Positions 17,359 to 28,306 of a stretch of 54,812 bases of DNA are shown here, one piece after another. The notes beneath the pieces were generated by a model. It searched no databases, was not told the DNA's origin, and saw nothing but the letters and a program-made list of their open reading frames with translations. Each line of letters starts with the position of its first letter. Position 1 is the first letter of the stretch. Source of the DNA: an uncultured Gilliamella sp. (GTDB taxonomy: Bacteria; Pseudomonadota; Gammaproteobacteria; Enterobacterales; Orbaceae); contig CAMLPV010000016.1 of NCBI GenBank assembly GCA_946482005.1, positions 1 to 54,812 of the forward strand, given 5' to 3'. The position numbers and the translations under genes were made by a program.

Positions 17359-19136
17359 TGAAACCTGTTAAAAAAAATAATAAAGATAAATCTAAAAAGG
17401 TTTTAAAGACTACTAAAGTAAATAAACTGAATAACAAAAAACAGTTTTTTACACCTAATCGTTTTTATGTTGTATATGGTTTTATCATCTTTGCTATTGT
17501 TTGTTTGATTATCCGAATGGCAATTTTGCAGATCATAGAACCTGATAAACTTATTGCAGAAGGTAATAAACGATCAATTCGACACCAAGAAATGGATGCG
17601 CCAAGAGCTATGATTACTGATCGTAATGGGCGAGCCTTAGCTGTGAGTGTACCAATGTTTGATGTGTGGGCTGATCCAAAAATTGTTGTACAAAAAGGCG
17701 GAGTAAAAGCTGATGATATAAGGTGGCAAGGATTAGCAAAAACTCTGAATATTCCAATGTCAACGCTTGAGCAAAAACTGAGTAATCCGTCTATGCGTTT
17801 TGTTTATTTATCTAAACAAATAACACCGACAATCTCGAATTATTTAAAACAGTTAAAATTGCCAGGGATTTCTTTTGCAAAAACGTCAAAACGCTACTAT
17901 CCAGCAGCAGAGAACATTGCTCAGCTAATTGGTTTAACGGATATTGATGAAAATGGTACAGAAAAAGGTGCTGAGGGTATCGAGAAAAGTTTTAATAAGT
18001 GGTTAACGGGTGAATCAGGACAAAGAGTTATTAGACGTGATCGAGTAGGACGCGTCATTGAAGAAATAGAACGAACAGAGAGTGAAACAGCAGAAGATTT
18101 AGTATTAAGTATTGATGAACGGTTACAATCATTAGTTTATAGCGAGCTTAGTCAGGCTGTTGCATTTAATAAAGCCGATAGCGGTACTGCCGTTTTAATT
18201 GATGTACATACAGGTGAGATTTTAGCAATGGCTACTAGCCCATCTTATAATCCGAATAATCGATCATCAATTGATTATAATTTGCTGCGTAATCGTGCCG
18301 TAACGGATGCATTTGAACCAGGTTCTACAGTAAAACCTTTGGTTGTGATGGCTGCGTTAGAGAAGAAGATCGCAGATTTGAATACTGTTATTGATACTAG
18401 ACCTTTTTTAGTAAATCGTTATGAGATTAAAGATGTGTCATACCAAAAATCATTAAATTTAGCAGGTATTTTGGAAAAATCGAGTAACGTAGGTGTGAGT
18501 AAATTGGCTTTGCAAATGCAATCTGGCGAACTTGTTGAGTATTATAGTCGTTTCGGTTTAGGACAGCCAACAGGACTCGGACTAGGTGGAGAAGTCAATG
18601 GATCAATAGCTGCAGATAGAACCAGAAAATGGGCTGATATTGAAAGAGCAACATTTGCATTTGGATATGGATTAAGAGTGACACCGCTACAATTAGCAAG
18701 AGCCTATGCAACGATTGGTAGTTATGGAGTTTATCGACCTGTTTCTATTTTAAAAGTTAACGAACCTATCGAAGGTCAGCGAGTTGTACCAGAAAAAATA
18801 GCGAAAATAGTTGTTCAATTAATGGAAGCGGTAGCTGTTTCAGGTGGTGGGGCAAAAGCATCAGTGCCTGGTTATAGTGTCGGGGTTAAAACCGGTACTG
18901 CTAAAAAATTATCAAGTGGGCGCTATGTCAATCAATATTTGGCGTACACAGCAGGGATTGCACCAGCAACAAGACCAAAATATTCGTTGGTCGTAATTAT
19001 TGATAATCCGAAAGCTGGTCAATATTACGGAGGTTCTGTTTCCGCCCCAGTTTTTAGCCGTATTATGGGGGGAGTACTTAGAACTATGAATGTTAAACCA
19101 GATCGGCAAGTAGACGGTCAAACGATTATTTATTAA
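17358..19136 (+). CDS. ftsI: Septal peptidoglycan transpeptidase FtsI (PBP3)
   Basis: Class B penicillin-binding protein that crosslinks septal peptidoglycan together with FtsW. The 592-residue protein has a very basic N-terminal tail, one membrane segment at ~35-57, a dimerisation domain, and a transpeptidase domain with the Ser-Thr-Val-Lys active site (Ser323), Ser-Ser-Asn (~375-377) and Lys-Thr-Gly-Thr (~511-514). Length is close to E. coli FtsI (588). It overlaps ftsL by one base. Confidence 0.98.
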   Translation: MKPVKKNNKDKSKKVLKTTKVNKLNNKKQFFTPNRFYVVYGFIIFAIVCLIIRMAILQIIEPDKLIAEGNKRSIRHQEMDAPRAMITDRNGRALAVSVPMFDVWADPKIVVQKGGVKADDIRWQGLAKTLNIPMSTLEQKLSNPSMRFVYLSKQITPTISNYLKQLKLPGISFAKTSKRYYPAAENIAQLIGLTDIDENGTEKGAEGIEKSFNKWLTGESGQRVIRRDRVGRVIEEIERTESETAEDLVLSIDERLQSLVYSELSQAVAFNKADSGTAVLIDVHTGEILAMATSPSYNPNNRSSIDYNLLRNRAVTDAFEPGSTVKPLVVMAALEKKIADLNTVIDTRPFLVNRYEIKDVSYQKSLNLAGILEKSSNVGVSKLALQMQSGELVEYYSRFGLGQPTGLGLGGEVNGSIAADRTRKWADIERATFAFGYGLRVTPLQLARAYATIGSYGVYRPVSILKVNEPIEGQRVVPEKIAKIVVQLMEAVAVSGGGAKASVPGYSVGVKTGTAKKLSSGRYVNQYLAYTAGIAPATRPKYSLVVIIDNPKAGQYYGGSVSAPVFSRIMGGVLRTMNVKPDRQVDGQTIIY

Positions 19137-19149
19137 TAGGTGGTAAAAG

Positions 19150-20700
19150 GTGGCTACAAGCACATTTAAAACATTATTTAAATTATTAGGGGGGGATGAA
19201 ACTCTAAAATTAAAAGATTTCCCGCTTAATAATTTGCGAATTGATAGTCGCAAAGTGAAAGAAAATGATGTATTTGTTGCTATTAAAGGTTATTCAGTTG
19301 ATGGGCGAAAATTTATTTCTGAAGCTATTTCAGCGGGCGCTGTTGTTATTTTAATTGAAAGTCATAGAAAATCGAATGATTTAAAAATTGATTATTTGAA
19401 AAAAGATGATCAATCAGTTATACCACAGATCAGTGTTTTTCAACTTTCACAGCGCTTATCTGTTATTGCAAATGATTTTTATCATTCTCCATCAAAAAAA
19501 TTATCAGTTATTGGCATAACAGGTACGAATGGAAAAACTACGATTACGCAACTTATTGCTCAATGTACAACATTGCTTAATGATAAAACAGCTATATTAG
19601 GTACCATTGGAAACGGAATTTATAATCATCTAGAACCATCAATTAATACAACGGCATCTGCTATAGATGTTCAATCATTATTAGCTGATTTTGTGAAAAA
19701 ACATGTTAAAGTTGTGGCGATGGAGATCTCATCTCATGGACTTGCGATGAATCGAGTAAAAGGCTTAAATTGTGCCGCAACGGTATTTACTAATTTAAGT
19801 CGTGATCATCTTGATTACCATAAAACCATGAGTAAATATGCTAAAGCAAAGTGGTCGTTATTTAATCCTGATGAAAAAGAAAAACACGTTTCAAACTCGG
19901 GTAAGTCAATTATTAACTATGATGACAAATATGGTAAACGTTGGATTGAAAAGCTTTCACAAGTGACGGCTGTATCTTGTCAACCTAAATCTTTAAGACG
20001 ATTAAAAGCGTTAAATACTCCTTATGTTGGCGTATCTATGATTGAATATCATGATAAAGGTGCCAAAATTCATATGGAGTCTACTTGGGGTAATGCCATT
20101 ATCAACAGTCGATTATTAGGTGAATTCAATGTGTCTAACATATTGTTAGCTATAGCAACATTATTAACGCTTGATTATCCATTTTTTGCTGTAATTAATA
20201 TGGCATCTTTTCTTAAACCAATTTGTGGACGAATGGAAGTCATACATTCAAACAATAATCCAACAGTCATTGTTGATTATGCCCATACACCTGATGCATT
20301 ACAAAAAGCGTTACAAGCAAGTCGAATTCATTGTAAAGGATCTTTATGGGTAATTTTTGGGTGTGGTGGAGATAGAGATACAGGCAAAAGACCTTTAATG
20401 GCTGAAATAGCTGAGCAATTTGCTGACAAAGTAGTATTAACTAATGACAATCCTCGTACAGAAGATGAAATGAATATTATTCATGATATACAGCAAGGTT
20501 TCCATGATAATAAAGAGATACAAGTGATCACAGATAGAGCGCAAGCTATTACACAAACACTTGCACAAGCAAAGCCAAATGATGTGATATTAATTGCAGG
20601 AAAAGGCCATGAGGATTATCAAATTATTGGCAAAACAAAATATCACTATTCAGATCAGGAAACAGTCAGACAGCTTTTAGGAATTGAGAGTCAATTATGA
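19150..20700 (+). CDS. murE: UDP-MurNAc-L-Ala-D-Glu:meso-diaminopimelate ligase MurE
   Basis: Cytoplasmic ATP-dependent ligase that adds meso-diaminopimelate to the peptidoglycan precursor. The P-loop Gly-Thr-Asn-Gly-Lys-Thr-Thr sits at ~124-130 and the Asp-Asn-Pro-Arg motif, which recognises meso-DAP rather than lysine, at ~433-436. At 516 residues it is some 20 longer than E. coli MurE. The start is GTG at 19150, behind a purine-rich AAAAGG; no better ATG exists upstream. It ends in a 4-bp ATGA overlap with murF. Confidence 0.97.
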   Translation: MATSTFKTLFKLLGGDETLKLKDFPLNNLRIDSRKVKENDVFVAIKGYSVDGRKFISEAISAGAVVILIESHRKSNDLKIDYLKKDDQSVIPQISVFQLSQRLSVIANDFYHSPSKKLSVIGITGTNGKTTITQLIAQCTTLLNDKTAILGTIGNGIYNHLEPSINTTASAIDVQSLLADFVKKHVKVVAMEISSHGLAMNRVKGLNCAATVFTNLSRDHLDYHKTMSKYAKAKWSLFNPDEKEKHVSNSGKSIINYDDKYGKRWIEKLSQVTAVSCQPKSLRRLKALNTPYVGVSMIEYHDKGAKIHMESTWGNAIINSRLLGEFNVSNILLAIATLLTLDYPFFAVINMASFLKPICGRMEVIHSNNNPTVIVDYAHTPDALQKALQASRIHCKGSLWVIFGCGGDRDTGKRPLMAEIAEQFADKVVLTNDNPRTEDEMNIIHDIQQGFHDNKEIQVITDRAQAITQTLAQAKPNDVILIAGKGHEDYQIIGKTKYHYSDQETVRQLLGIESQL

Positions 20701-22052
20701 TCCCATTAAGTATTGAAAAAATTAAGCAACTGATAAATGGAAAATCTTATCATATTGATAATGAAAATTGGGTAGTTGAATCTATTAGTACCGATTCGCG
20801 TAAAATTTCTAATAAGTCACTATTTATAGCGCTTATTGGCGATAATTTTGATGGACATGAATTTGCCGAGCAAGCGATAAAAAATGGCGCTATAGCAGTG
20901 ATTGTTAATCATAAAATTGATCATGAAATACCACAAATTATTGTAAGCGATACTCATCAGGCTTTAGGCAAAATAGCTGCATTTATTCGTCAACAAAGTA
21001 AAGCAAAAATTGTAGCGCTTACTGGTTCTTCGGGTAAGACATCAGTTAAAGAAATGACCGCTTCGATTTTACAAAATTGCGGACAAACACTTTATACACA
21101 AGGTAATTTCAATAATGATATTGGTGTACCATTAACGCTATTTCGTTTAACACAACAAGATGAGTTTGCTGTAATAGAATTAGGCGCTAATCATATCGGT
21201 GAAATTGCCTATACAACCAATATTGTTAAACCTCAAACAGCTTTAATTAATAATATTTCTGAGGCGCATCTTGAAGGTTTTGGTTCACTTGAAGGTGTGG
21301 CAATAGCTAAAGGAGAGATTTTTCAAGGGTTACCTAAAGATGGTATTGCAATAATTAATTTGGATAGTTGCAGTGATAAATGGATTACTCAATTAACGAA
21401 TAAAACTGTATGGACTTTTTCATTGAATAATTCATCGGCAGACTTTTATGCTAGTAATATTCATATTTCAGAACATACTCGATTTATTTTACATTCCCCT
21501 CATGGCGAATGCGAAATTATATTACCATTAATTGGACAGCATAATGTTTCTAATGCTATTGCAGCTTCAGCTTTAGCTATTTCGGTAGGCGCCAATTTTG
21601 AACAAGTAGTTAAAGGTTTATCTACTTTAAACCCTGTAAAGGGGCGATTATTTCCAATAAAATTAAATGAAACACAATTAATTTTAGATGATACTTATAA
21701 TGCCAATGTTGGATCGATGTCTGCTGCGATTAAAGTTTTAGCAAGTCAACAAGGGTATCGAGTGTTTGTCGTTGGTGATATGGCTGAACTTGGATACGAA
21801 GCAGAAAAATATCATCAAAAAATAGGTGAAATAGCTAAACAAGAGCAAATTGATTGTGTTGTAAGTGTTGGAAAACTCAGTCAGAGTATTAGTGAGTTTA
21901 GTGGTGTAGGTCACCATTTTAGTAATAAACAAGATGCGGTTAGCTATTTACTAACTTTACTTCGTCAGTATCCAAAATTAACTATGCTTGTTAAAGGTTC
22001 GCGTAGTGCAAAAATGGAAGAACTCATCGAAAAAATACAATTTAAACAATAG
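20697..22052 (+). CDS. murF: UDP-MurNAc-tripeptide:D-Ala-D-Ala ligase MurF
   Basis: Adds the D-alanyl-D-alanine dipeptide, the last cytoplasmic step in building the UDP-MurNAc-pentapeptide. The 451-residue protein has the Mur-ligase ATP motif Gly-Ser-Ser-Gly-Lys-Thr-Ser at ~109-115, the central Asn-Asn-Asp-Ile-Gly-Val-Pro segment typical of MurF, and a C-terminal Lys-Gly-Ser-Arg motif. The start overlaps murE by four bases. mraY follows after 18 bp. Confidence 0.97.
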   Translation: MIPLSIEKIKQLINGKSYHIDNENWVVESISTDSRKISNKSLFIALIGDNFDGHEFAEQAIKNGAIAVIVNHKIDHEIPQIIVSDTHQALGKIAAFIRQQSKAKIVALTGSSGKTSVKEMTASILQNCGQTLYTQGNFNNDIGVPLTLFRLTQQDEFAVIELGANHIGEIAYTTNIVKPQTALINNISEAHLEGFGSLEGVAIAKGEIFQGLPKDGIAIINLDSCSDKWITQLTNKTVWTFSLNNSSADFYASNIHISEHTRFILHSPHGECEIILPLIGQHNVSNAIAASALAISVGANFEQVVKGLSTLNPVKGRLFPIKLNETQLILDDTYNANVGSMSAAIKVLASQQGYRVFVVGDMAELGYEAEKYHQKIGEIAKQEQIDCVVSVGKLSQSISEFSGVGHHFSNKQDAVSYLLTLLRQYPKLTMLVKGSRSAKMEELIEKIQFKQ

Positions 22053-22070
22053 TGAGTCAGGATAAAAATT

Positions 22071-23153
22071 ATGTTGGTTTTATTATCAGAATATTTAGTT
22101 AAATATTTTACATTTTTTAATGTTATCTCTTATTTAACGGTAAGAGCTATTCTAGGTTTATTAACTTCATTAGCCATTTCGTTAATTATGGGACAAAAAG
22201 TCATTGATTGGTTGCAAAAATTACAAATCGGTCAAGTCATTCGTAATGATGGCCCAGAATCTCATTTAAGTAAAAAAGGCACTCCAACTATGGGTGGGAT
22301 TTTAATTTTGGCATCTATTTCGTTATCGGTATTTCTATGGGCTGATCTTCGTAATCCTTATGTTTGGATAACACTATTTGTATTAATTGGTTATGGAATA
22401 GTTGGCTTTGCTGATGATTATTTAAAAGTAATTCGTAAAAATAGCGCAGGACTGATTGCAAGATGGAAGTATTTTTGGCAATCGGTTATTGCTTTAATTG
22501 TAGCGTTTGTTCTATATGCTTATGGTAAAGATAGTTCAGTCACAGTGCTCGTAGTACCATTTTTTAAAGATGTCATGCCACAATTAGGTATATGTTTTAT
22601 TTTACTTACTTATTTTGTCATTGTAGGGGCAGGTAACGCCGTTAATTTAACTGATGGTCTTGACGGACTTGCGATTATGCCAACTGTTTTTGTAGCCGCG
22701 GGTTTTGCACTGGTTTCTTGGGCGACAGGTAATGTCAATTTTGCCGCTTATCTGCATATTCCGTATATAAAATTTAGTGGTGAATTAATGATTATTTGTA
22801 CCGCTATTATTGGAGCAGGGCTAGGTTTCTTATGGTTTAACACCTATCCTGCCATGGTATTTATGGGTGATGTTGGTTCATTAGCTTTAGGTGGAGTATT
22901 TGGCATTATCTCTGTGTTATTACGGCAAGAATTTTTATTACTGATAATGGGTGGTATTTTTGTTATTGAAACATTATCGGTCATATTGCAAGTAGGCTCC
23001 TTTAAATTACGGGGAAAAAGAATATTTCGCATGGCACCTATTCATCATCACTATGAATTAAAAGGTTGGCCAGAGCCTCGAGTTATTGTGCGTTTTTGGA
23101 TAATCTCATTAATGTTAGTTGTAATTGGTTTATTAACTTTGAAATTACGCTAA
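22071..23153 (+). CDS. mraY: Phospho-MurNAc-pentapeptide translocase MraY
   Basis: Integral membrane enzyme that transfers phospho-MurNAc-pentapeptide to undecaprenyl phosphate, forming lipid I. At 360 residues it equals E. coli MraY in length. About ten membrane helices are evident. The catalytic and Mg-binding motifs are present: [15 protein letters not shown], and His-His-His-Tyr-Glu in a cytoplasmic loop near the C-terminus. AGGA precedes the ATG. Confidence 0.98.
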   Translation: MLVLLSEYLVKYFTFFNVISYLTVRAILGLLTSLAISLIMGQKVIDWLQKLQIGQVIRNDGPESHLSKKGTPTMGGILILASISLSVFLWADLRNPYVWITLFVLIGYGIVGFADDYLKVIRKNSAGLIARWKYFWQSVIALIVAFVLYAYGKDSSVTVLVVPFFKDVMPQLGICFILLTYFVIVGAGNAVNLTDGLDGLAIMPTVFVAAGFALVSWATGNVNFAAYLHIPYIKFSGELMIICTAIIGAGLGFLWFNTYPAMVFMGDVGSLALGGVFGIISVLLRQEFLLLIMGGIFVIETLSVILQVGSFKLRGKRIFRMAPIHHHYELKGWPEPRVIVRFWIISLMLVVIGLLTLKLR

Positions 23154-23174
23154 TTAAAATATCAGGATTGAATC

Positions 23175-24509
23175 ATGGTTAACTATCAGGGCAAAAATGT
23201 TGTTATTATTGGATTAGGCATCACAGGTTTATCTTGTGTTGATTATTTCCTTGCTCAAAATGTTATTCCCAAAGTCATTGATACGCGTCTACATCCACAA
23301 GGATTAGAACAATTAGATAAGCGTGTTGATTACCATTTAGGGGAATTAAAAATTGATTGGCTATTAGCTGCTGATTTAATTATTGTCAGTCCTGGTATTG
23401 CGCTATTCACACCAGAATTAAAACAAGCCGCTGACAAAGGTATTGAGATTATTGGTGATATTGAGTTATTTTGTCGTGAAGTGAATCTACAGAATAATAA
23501 AAAGATTGTCGCGATTACTGGTGCGAATGGAAAAACGACGGTGACGACTTTAGTCGGTGAAATTGTTAAGTCTGCAGGTATTAAAGTAGGGGTTGGGGGT
23601 AATATTGGTCAGCCAGCATTATCTTTATTGAATCAAGACTGTGAAGTATATGTACTTGAGCTCTCAAGTTTTCAGTTAGAAACAACAAGCAGTCTAAAAG
23701 CCACTGTAGCAACAATTTTAAATATATCCGAAGATCACATGGATCGTTATCCACTAGGTCTAAAACAATATACAGCGGCTAAACAACGAATTTATCATAA
23801 TGCAAAATATTGCATAATTAACCATGATGATCAATTAACCTTTCCTATATCTAAAAATCATTATACTGTTTCATTTGGATTAAAAGAAGGTGATTACCAT
23901 TTAGATGAACAATGTGAATATTTAATTGCTCAAAATCATGCAGTATTATCAACTAAAGATATGAAACTGACAGGTAGTCATAACTATCTTAATGCTTTGG
24001 CTGCATTAGCTATTACTGATAAATTAAATATAGATAGGCAATCCAGCTTAGCTACAATCATGAACTTTCAAGGTTTACCGCATCGCTTTGAGTTAGTTTT
24101 AGAGCAAAACGGTGTGAAATGGATTAATGATTCTAAAGCAACAAATGTTGGTAGTACAGAAGCCGCATTGAAAAGTGTTGTCTGTCATGGAAAATTATAT
24201 TTGTTATTAGGTGGAGATGGTAAATCAGCTGATTTTTCACCTTTAATTCCTTATTTACAAAATAAAAATCTTGAAATTTTCTGTTTTGGTCGAGACCGCG
24301 ATTTACTAGCTAAATTAGCGCCTAATTTAACTACTGTTACAGAAACAATGGCAGAGGCTATACAAATTATTGCCCAGAAAGTACAATCAAATGATGTAGT
24401 TTTGCTTTCCCCGGCTTGTGCGAGTTTAGATCAGTTTAAAAATTATATTGAACGAGGAAATCAATTTGCCAATGTAGCCAAACAGTATGTTCTAAGGAGT
24501 GAAAAATGA
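23175..24509 (+). CDS. murD: UDP-MurNAc-L-alanine:D-glutamate ligase MurD
   Basis: Cytoplasmic ligase that adds D-glutamate to UDP-MurNAc-L-alanine. The 444-residue protein has an N-terminal nucleotide-binding fold (Gly-Leu-Gly-x-Thr-Gly), the ATP motif Gly-Ala-Asn-Gly-Lys-Thr-Thr (~114-120), His-Arg-Phe-Glu and Asn-Asp-Ser-Lys-Ala-Thr-Asn in the central part, and the C-terminal [11 protein letters not shown] signature. It overlaps ftsW by four bases (ATGA). Confidence 0.97.
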   Translation: MVNYQGKNVVIIGLGITGLSCVDYFLAQNVIPKVIDTRLHPQGLEQLDKRVDYHLGELKIDWLLAADLIIVSPGIALFTPELKQAADKGIEIIGDIELFCREVNLQNNKKIVAITGANGKTTVTTLVGEIVKSAGIKVGVGGNIGQPALSLLNQDCEVYVLELSSFQLETTSSLKATVATILNISEDHMDRYPLGLKQYTAAKQRIYHNAKYCIINHDDQLTFPISKNHYTVSFGLKEGDYHLDEQCEYLIAQNHAVLSTKDMKLTGSHNYLNALAALAITDKLNIDRQSSLATIMNFQGLPHRFELVLEQNGVKWINDSKATNVGSTEAALKSVVCHGKLYLLLGGDGKSADFSPLIPYLQNKNLEIFCFGRDRDLLAKLAPNLTTVTETMAEAIQIIAQKVQSNDVVLLSPACASLDQFKNYIERGNQFANVAKQYVLRSEK

Positions 24510-25657
24510 CACTTTTTGGAATAAGAAAACAAGTTAATCCAAATATACCATTTGATAATTCATTGCTTTGGACTGTGATTAGTTTAATGGTATTTGGTTT
24601 GATAATGGTAACATCTGCATCAATGTCATTTAGTGAAAACGATCCTTTTTTTTACACGCAGCGTGAATTGATTCAAATAACAATTTCATTGTTATTAATG
24701 ATTATTACTTTATATATTCCTATGCAACGCTGGCAACAATTCGGATCTGCATTATTAATTATTGCCATTATAATGTTAATTGTAGTTTTAGGTATAGGTG
24801 CTTCAATTAATGGCGCTTCAAGGTGGATTCCATTAGGTGTGTTTAATTTTCAACCAGCAGAGTTAGCTAAATTATCTCTGTTTATCTTTTTAGCCGGATA
24901 TTTATCAAGAAAGTCAGATGAAGTGCAAAATCGATTTTGGGGATTTTTTAAACCTATGGTCGTAATGACTGTTCTTTCTATTTTGTTGCTTAAACAACCT
25001 GATTTAGGGACAGTTATTGTATTATTCATGGTAACAATCGGTATACTATTTATTGCTGGAGCCCAATTATGGCAATTTATTGCTATTTTATTAACTGGTG
25101 TCGGTGCGGTAATTTGCTTGATATTGTTTGAGGCTTATCGTTTAACTCGTTTACTAACTTTTCTTGACCCTTGGCAAGATGCTACAGGTTCAGGGTATCA
25201 ATTAGTTGCATCATTAATGGCAATCGGTAGTGGCGGTATCACCGGTCAAGGAATGGGTAATTCTATTCTTAAATTGGGTTATTTACCAGAATGTCATACT
25301 GACTTTATTTTTTCAATTATTTCTGAAGAATTTGGTTATGTTGGTGTAATTACTTTATTAATTTTACTTTTCTTTTTGACATTTAAATCATTGGCCATTG
25401 GATACCGAGCGTTAAATGATGGTTCTTTGTTTTCAGGATATTTAGCTTGTGAAATAGGTATATGGTTTGGTTTTCAAACTTTCGTCAACATTGGCGTTAC
25501 ATCAGGTATGTTACCAACTAAAGGATTAACATTACCATTTATTAGTTATGGTGGTTCAAGTCTTATTGTAATGAGTATTGCTGTAGCAATATTATTGAGA
25601 ATTGATTTTGAATTTAGACAAAAACAAGCGCAAGCAAGAATAAGGATTATAAAGTAA
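24506..25657 (+). CDS. ftsW: Septal peptidoglycan glycosyltransferase FtsW
   Basis: SEDS-family polytopic membrane protein that polymerises glycan strands at the septum with FtsI. The 383-residue protein has about ten membrane helices. Family motifs include [15 protein letters not shown], and the C-terminal Leu-Pro-x-[13 protein letters not shown] signature. It starts inside the murD stop and its own stop overlaps the murG start by one base. Confidence 0.97.
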   Translation: MTLFGIRKQVNPNIPFDNSLLWTVISLMVFGLIMVTSASMSFSENDPFFYTQRELIQITISLLLMIITLYIPMQRWQQFGSALLIIAIIMLIVVLGIGASINGASRWIPLGVFNFQPAELAKLSLFIFLAGYLSRKSDEVQNRFWGFFKPMVVMTVLSILLLKQPDLGTVIVLFMVTIGILFIAGAQLWQFIAILLTGVGAVICLILFEAYRLTRLLTFLDPWQDATGSGYQLVASLMAIGSGGITGQGMGNSILKLGYLPECHTDFIFSIISEEFGYVGVITLLILLFFLTFKSLAIGYRALNDGSLFSGYLACEIGIWFGFQTFVNIGVTSGMLPTKGLTLPFISYGGSSLIVMSIAVAILLRIDFEFRQKQAQARIRIIK

Positions 25658-26709
25658 TGAAGAAATTGTTAGTTATGGCAGGCGGTACAGGTGGCCATGT
25701 TTTTCCTGGTATTGCCGTTGCGCATTATTTGATGCAACAAGGTTGGCAAGTTAAATGGTTAGGTACTGCAGATAGAATGGAAGCACGCCTTGTACCTGAA
25801 AATGGTATTGATATTGATTTTATCGAGATTTCAGGACTACGTGGTAAAGGGGTAATGGCATTATTAAAAGCTCCTTATAAAATTTTAAAAGCAGTGTTAC
25901 AAGCCAGAAAAATCTTAAAAACTTATCGTCCTGATGTTGTTCTAGGTATGGGCGGATATGTCTCTGGTCCAGGTGGTATAGCCGCTAAAACTCTTGGTAT
26001 ACCTGTGGTATTGCATGAACAAAATGGTATAGCAGGTTTAACAAATAGATACCTTGCAAAAATTGCAACAAGAGTGTTACAAGCATTTCCTACGGCATTC
26101 CCCAACGCTCAAGTAGTTGGTAATCCAGTAAGGAGTGATTTGTTAACTATTGCTAAACCTGAGGACAGATTTAAAGATCGAAATGGACCTATTAGAGTAT
26201 TAGTGATGGGAGGCAGTCAGGGAGCAAAAGTTATTAATGACATAGTACCTCAAGCGATAACAAAACTATCCGATAACTTTGAGGTATGGCATCAAACGGG
26301 CAAAGGTATGTTGAATTCTGTCATTCAATCTTATCAAAATTGTGATATGACAAAGATTAAGGTTACCGAATTCATTTCTGATGTAGCCGAAGCTTACAGT
26401 TGGGCAGATATCGTAATTTGTCGTAGCGGAGCATTAACTGTGAGTGAAATTGAAGTTGTAGGTATTGGAGCAATATTTATTCCATTTATGCATAAAGATC
26501 GTCAACAATATTGGAATGCAAAATCCTTAGCTGATGTCGGTGCGGCGCACATTATAGAACAACCAAATTTTAATGTTGAAGCGTTATCAAATTTATTATT
26601 AAATTTCAATCGTGATAAGTTAATAGAGATGGCCGTTAAAGCAAAAAGTTTATCTATTGTCGATTCTACAGAAAAAGTGGCTGAAACTATTTGTTCAGTG
26701 GTAAAATAA
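25657..26709 (+). CDS. murG: UDP-GlcNAc:lipid I N-acetylglucosaminyltransferase MurG
   Basis: Peripheral membrane GT-B glycosyltransferase that converts lipid I to lipid II. The 350-residue protein has the N-terminal [10 protein letters not shown] loop, a central Gly-Gly-Ser-Gln-Gly-Ala loop, and [10 protein letters not shown] in the UDP-GlcNAc site. A 148-bp gap to murC follows, the largest inside the cluster, and contains a perfect palindrome. Confidence 0.98.
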   Translation: MKKLLVMAGGTGGHVFPGIAVAHYLMQQGWQVKWLGTADRMEARLVPENGIDIDFIEISGLRGKGVMALLKAPYKILKAVLQARKILKTYRPDVVLGMGGYVSGPGGIAAKTLGIPVVLHEQNGIAGLTNRYLAKIATRVLQAFPTAFPNAQVVGNPVRSDLLTIAKPEDRFKDRNGPIRVLVMGGSQGAKVINDIVPQAITKLSDNFEVWHQTGKGMLNSVIQSYQNCDMTKIKVTEFISDVAEAYSWADIVICRSGALTVSEIEVVGIGAIFIPFMHKDRQQYWNAKSLADVGAAHIIEQPNFNVEALSNLLLNFNRDKLIEMAVKAKSLSIVDSTEKVAETICSVVK

Positions 26710-26715
26710 TAGTTT

Positions 26716-26733
26716 TTACATAATGTTATGTAA
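26716..26733. repeat. Perfect 18-bp palindrome between murG and murC
   Basis: TTACATAA-TG-TTATGTAA, six bases after the murG stop. Only a weak T-rich stretch follows. It may be a weak terminator, an mRNA processing hairpin or a protein site; the 125 bp after it could hold a promoter for murC onward. Confidence 0.55.
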
Positions 26734-26857
26734 TGGTTTTGGTTAATTTAAAGTGTTGGGATAAATGTTTAATTGAATTTAAAAATTAGTATTATGATTT
26801 CAATTTTCAATAAAGATTTGACGATAGACACTAAATAAAATGATTAGGAGTTAAATT

Positions 26858-28306
26858 GTGAATACTAAGGAATTAGCTGAATTAAGGGCAATTATTCCCC
26901 AAATGAAACGTGTCAAGCATATCCATTTTGTTGGAATTGGTGGCGCAGGAATGGGGGGGATTGCTGAGGTTCTAGCTAATGAAGGGTACCAAATTAGTGG
27001 TTCAGACATTGCTGAAAATGCGGTTACTCAACACTTAGAAACATTAGGCGCAAAAATTGTTATTGGGCATGCTGCTGAAAATGTTCTTAATTCAAGTGTT
27101 GTCGTTATTTCTTCAGCCATTTCACAAGATAATATTGAAGTAATCGCAGCTCGTGAAGCTCGTATACCTGTTATTCAAAGAGCAGAAATGTTAGCTGAAT
27201 TGATGCGTTTTCGATATGGTATAGCAATCGCTGGTACTCATGGTAAAACCACAACAACAGCAATGGTGACAGCCATTTATGCTGAGGCAAAACTTGATCC
27301 CACATTTGTTAATGGTGGTTTAGTTAAAGCTGCTGGAACACATGCAAGATTAGGTAGTAGCCGATATTTTATTGCAGAAGCAGATGAGAGTGATGCCTCA
27401 TTTCTTCATCTACAACCGATGGTATCTATAGTAACAAATATAGAACCTGACCATATGGATACTTATAACGGTAGTGTTGATAATCTTAAACAGACATTTA
27501 TCTCGTTTTTGCGTAATCTTCCGTTTTATGGTTTAGCTGTTATGTGTTATGACGATCCCATTAATCGTGAATTATTGCCGATTGTTGGACGTAAAATCAT
27601 TACTTATGGATTCAATGAAGAGGCAGATGTCGTTATTAAAAATTATCGTCAGGAAAGAGGTGTAAGTTATTACACCGTTTGTCGTCCTGACCGTGAAGAT
27701 TTACAAATTGAGTTAAATGCACCAGGAAAACATAATGCCCTAAATTCAGCGGCCGCTATTATTGCTGCAACTGAAGATGGTATTGATGATGAATCGATTA
27801 TAACAGCATTAGCTAAATTTGCAGGTACTAGCCGACGTTTTGATTTATTAGGTATTTTCCCTAATTCGGATGGAGGCGATATCATGATGGTTGATGATTA
27901 TGGTCATCATCCAAGTGAAGTTAATGCAACAATTCAAGCTGCAAGAAATGGTTGGCCTGATCGTAGATTAGTAATGTTATTTCAACCACATCGATATACA
28001 CGTACTCGAGATTTATTTGATGATTTTGCACAAGTATTATCACAAGTTGATGCACTTGTCATGTTAGATGTCTATTCAGCTGGTGAGCAACCAATTGCGG
28101 GTGCAGATAGTCGTTCATTATGTCGTACTATTCGCAATCGAGGTAAAGTTGATCCAATTTATGTGTCTGATTTAAATTTATTACCTGAAATTATGCAAGA
28201 AATATTAAAAGGTGGTGATCTTTTATTGACACAAGGTGCAGGTAGTGTTGGTCGAGTAGCACGTCAGTTGGCCAATACTCAATTATTTACAAAAGAGGAA
28301 TTATAA
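26858..28306 (+). CDS. murC: UDP-MurNAc:L-alanine ligase MurC
   Basis: First Mur ligase, adding L-alanine to UDP-MurNAc in the cytoplasm. The 482-residue protein has an N-terminal [11 protein letters not shown] nucleotide-binding loop, the ATP motif Gly-Thr-His-Gly-Lys-Thr-Thr-Thr (~127-134), Glu-Ala-Asp-Glu-Ser-Asp and Asp-Asp-Tyr-Gly-His-His-Pro. The GTG start at 26858 is supported by AGGAG 8 bases upstream. ddlB follows directly, its ATG touching the murC stop. Confidence 0.97.
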   Translation: MNTKELAELRAIIPQMKRVKHIHFVGIGGAGMGGIAEVLANEGYQISGSDIAENAVTQHLETLGAKIVIGHAAENVLNSSVVVISSAISQDNIEVIAAREARIPVIQRAEMLAELMRFRYGIAIAGTHGKTTTTAMVTAIYAEAKLDPTFVNGGLVKAAGTHARLGSSRYFIAEADESDASFLHLQPMVSIVTNIEPDHMDTYNGSVDNLKQTFISFLRNLPFYGLAVMCYDDPINRELLPIVGRKIITYGFNEEADVVIKNYRQERGVSYYTVCRPDREDLQIELNAPGKHNALNSAAAIIAATEDGIDDESIITALAKFAGTSRRFDLLGIFPNSDGGDIMMVDDYGHHPSEVNATIQAARNGWPDRRLVMLFQPHRYTRTRDLFDDFAQVLSQVDALVMLDVYSAGEQPIAGADSRSLCRTIRNRGKVDPIYVSDLNLLPEIMQEILKGGDLLLTQGAGSVGRVARQLANTQLFTKEEL

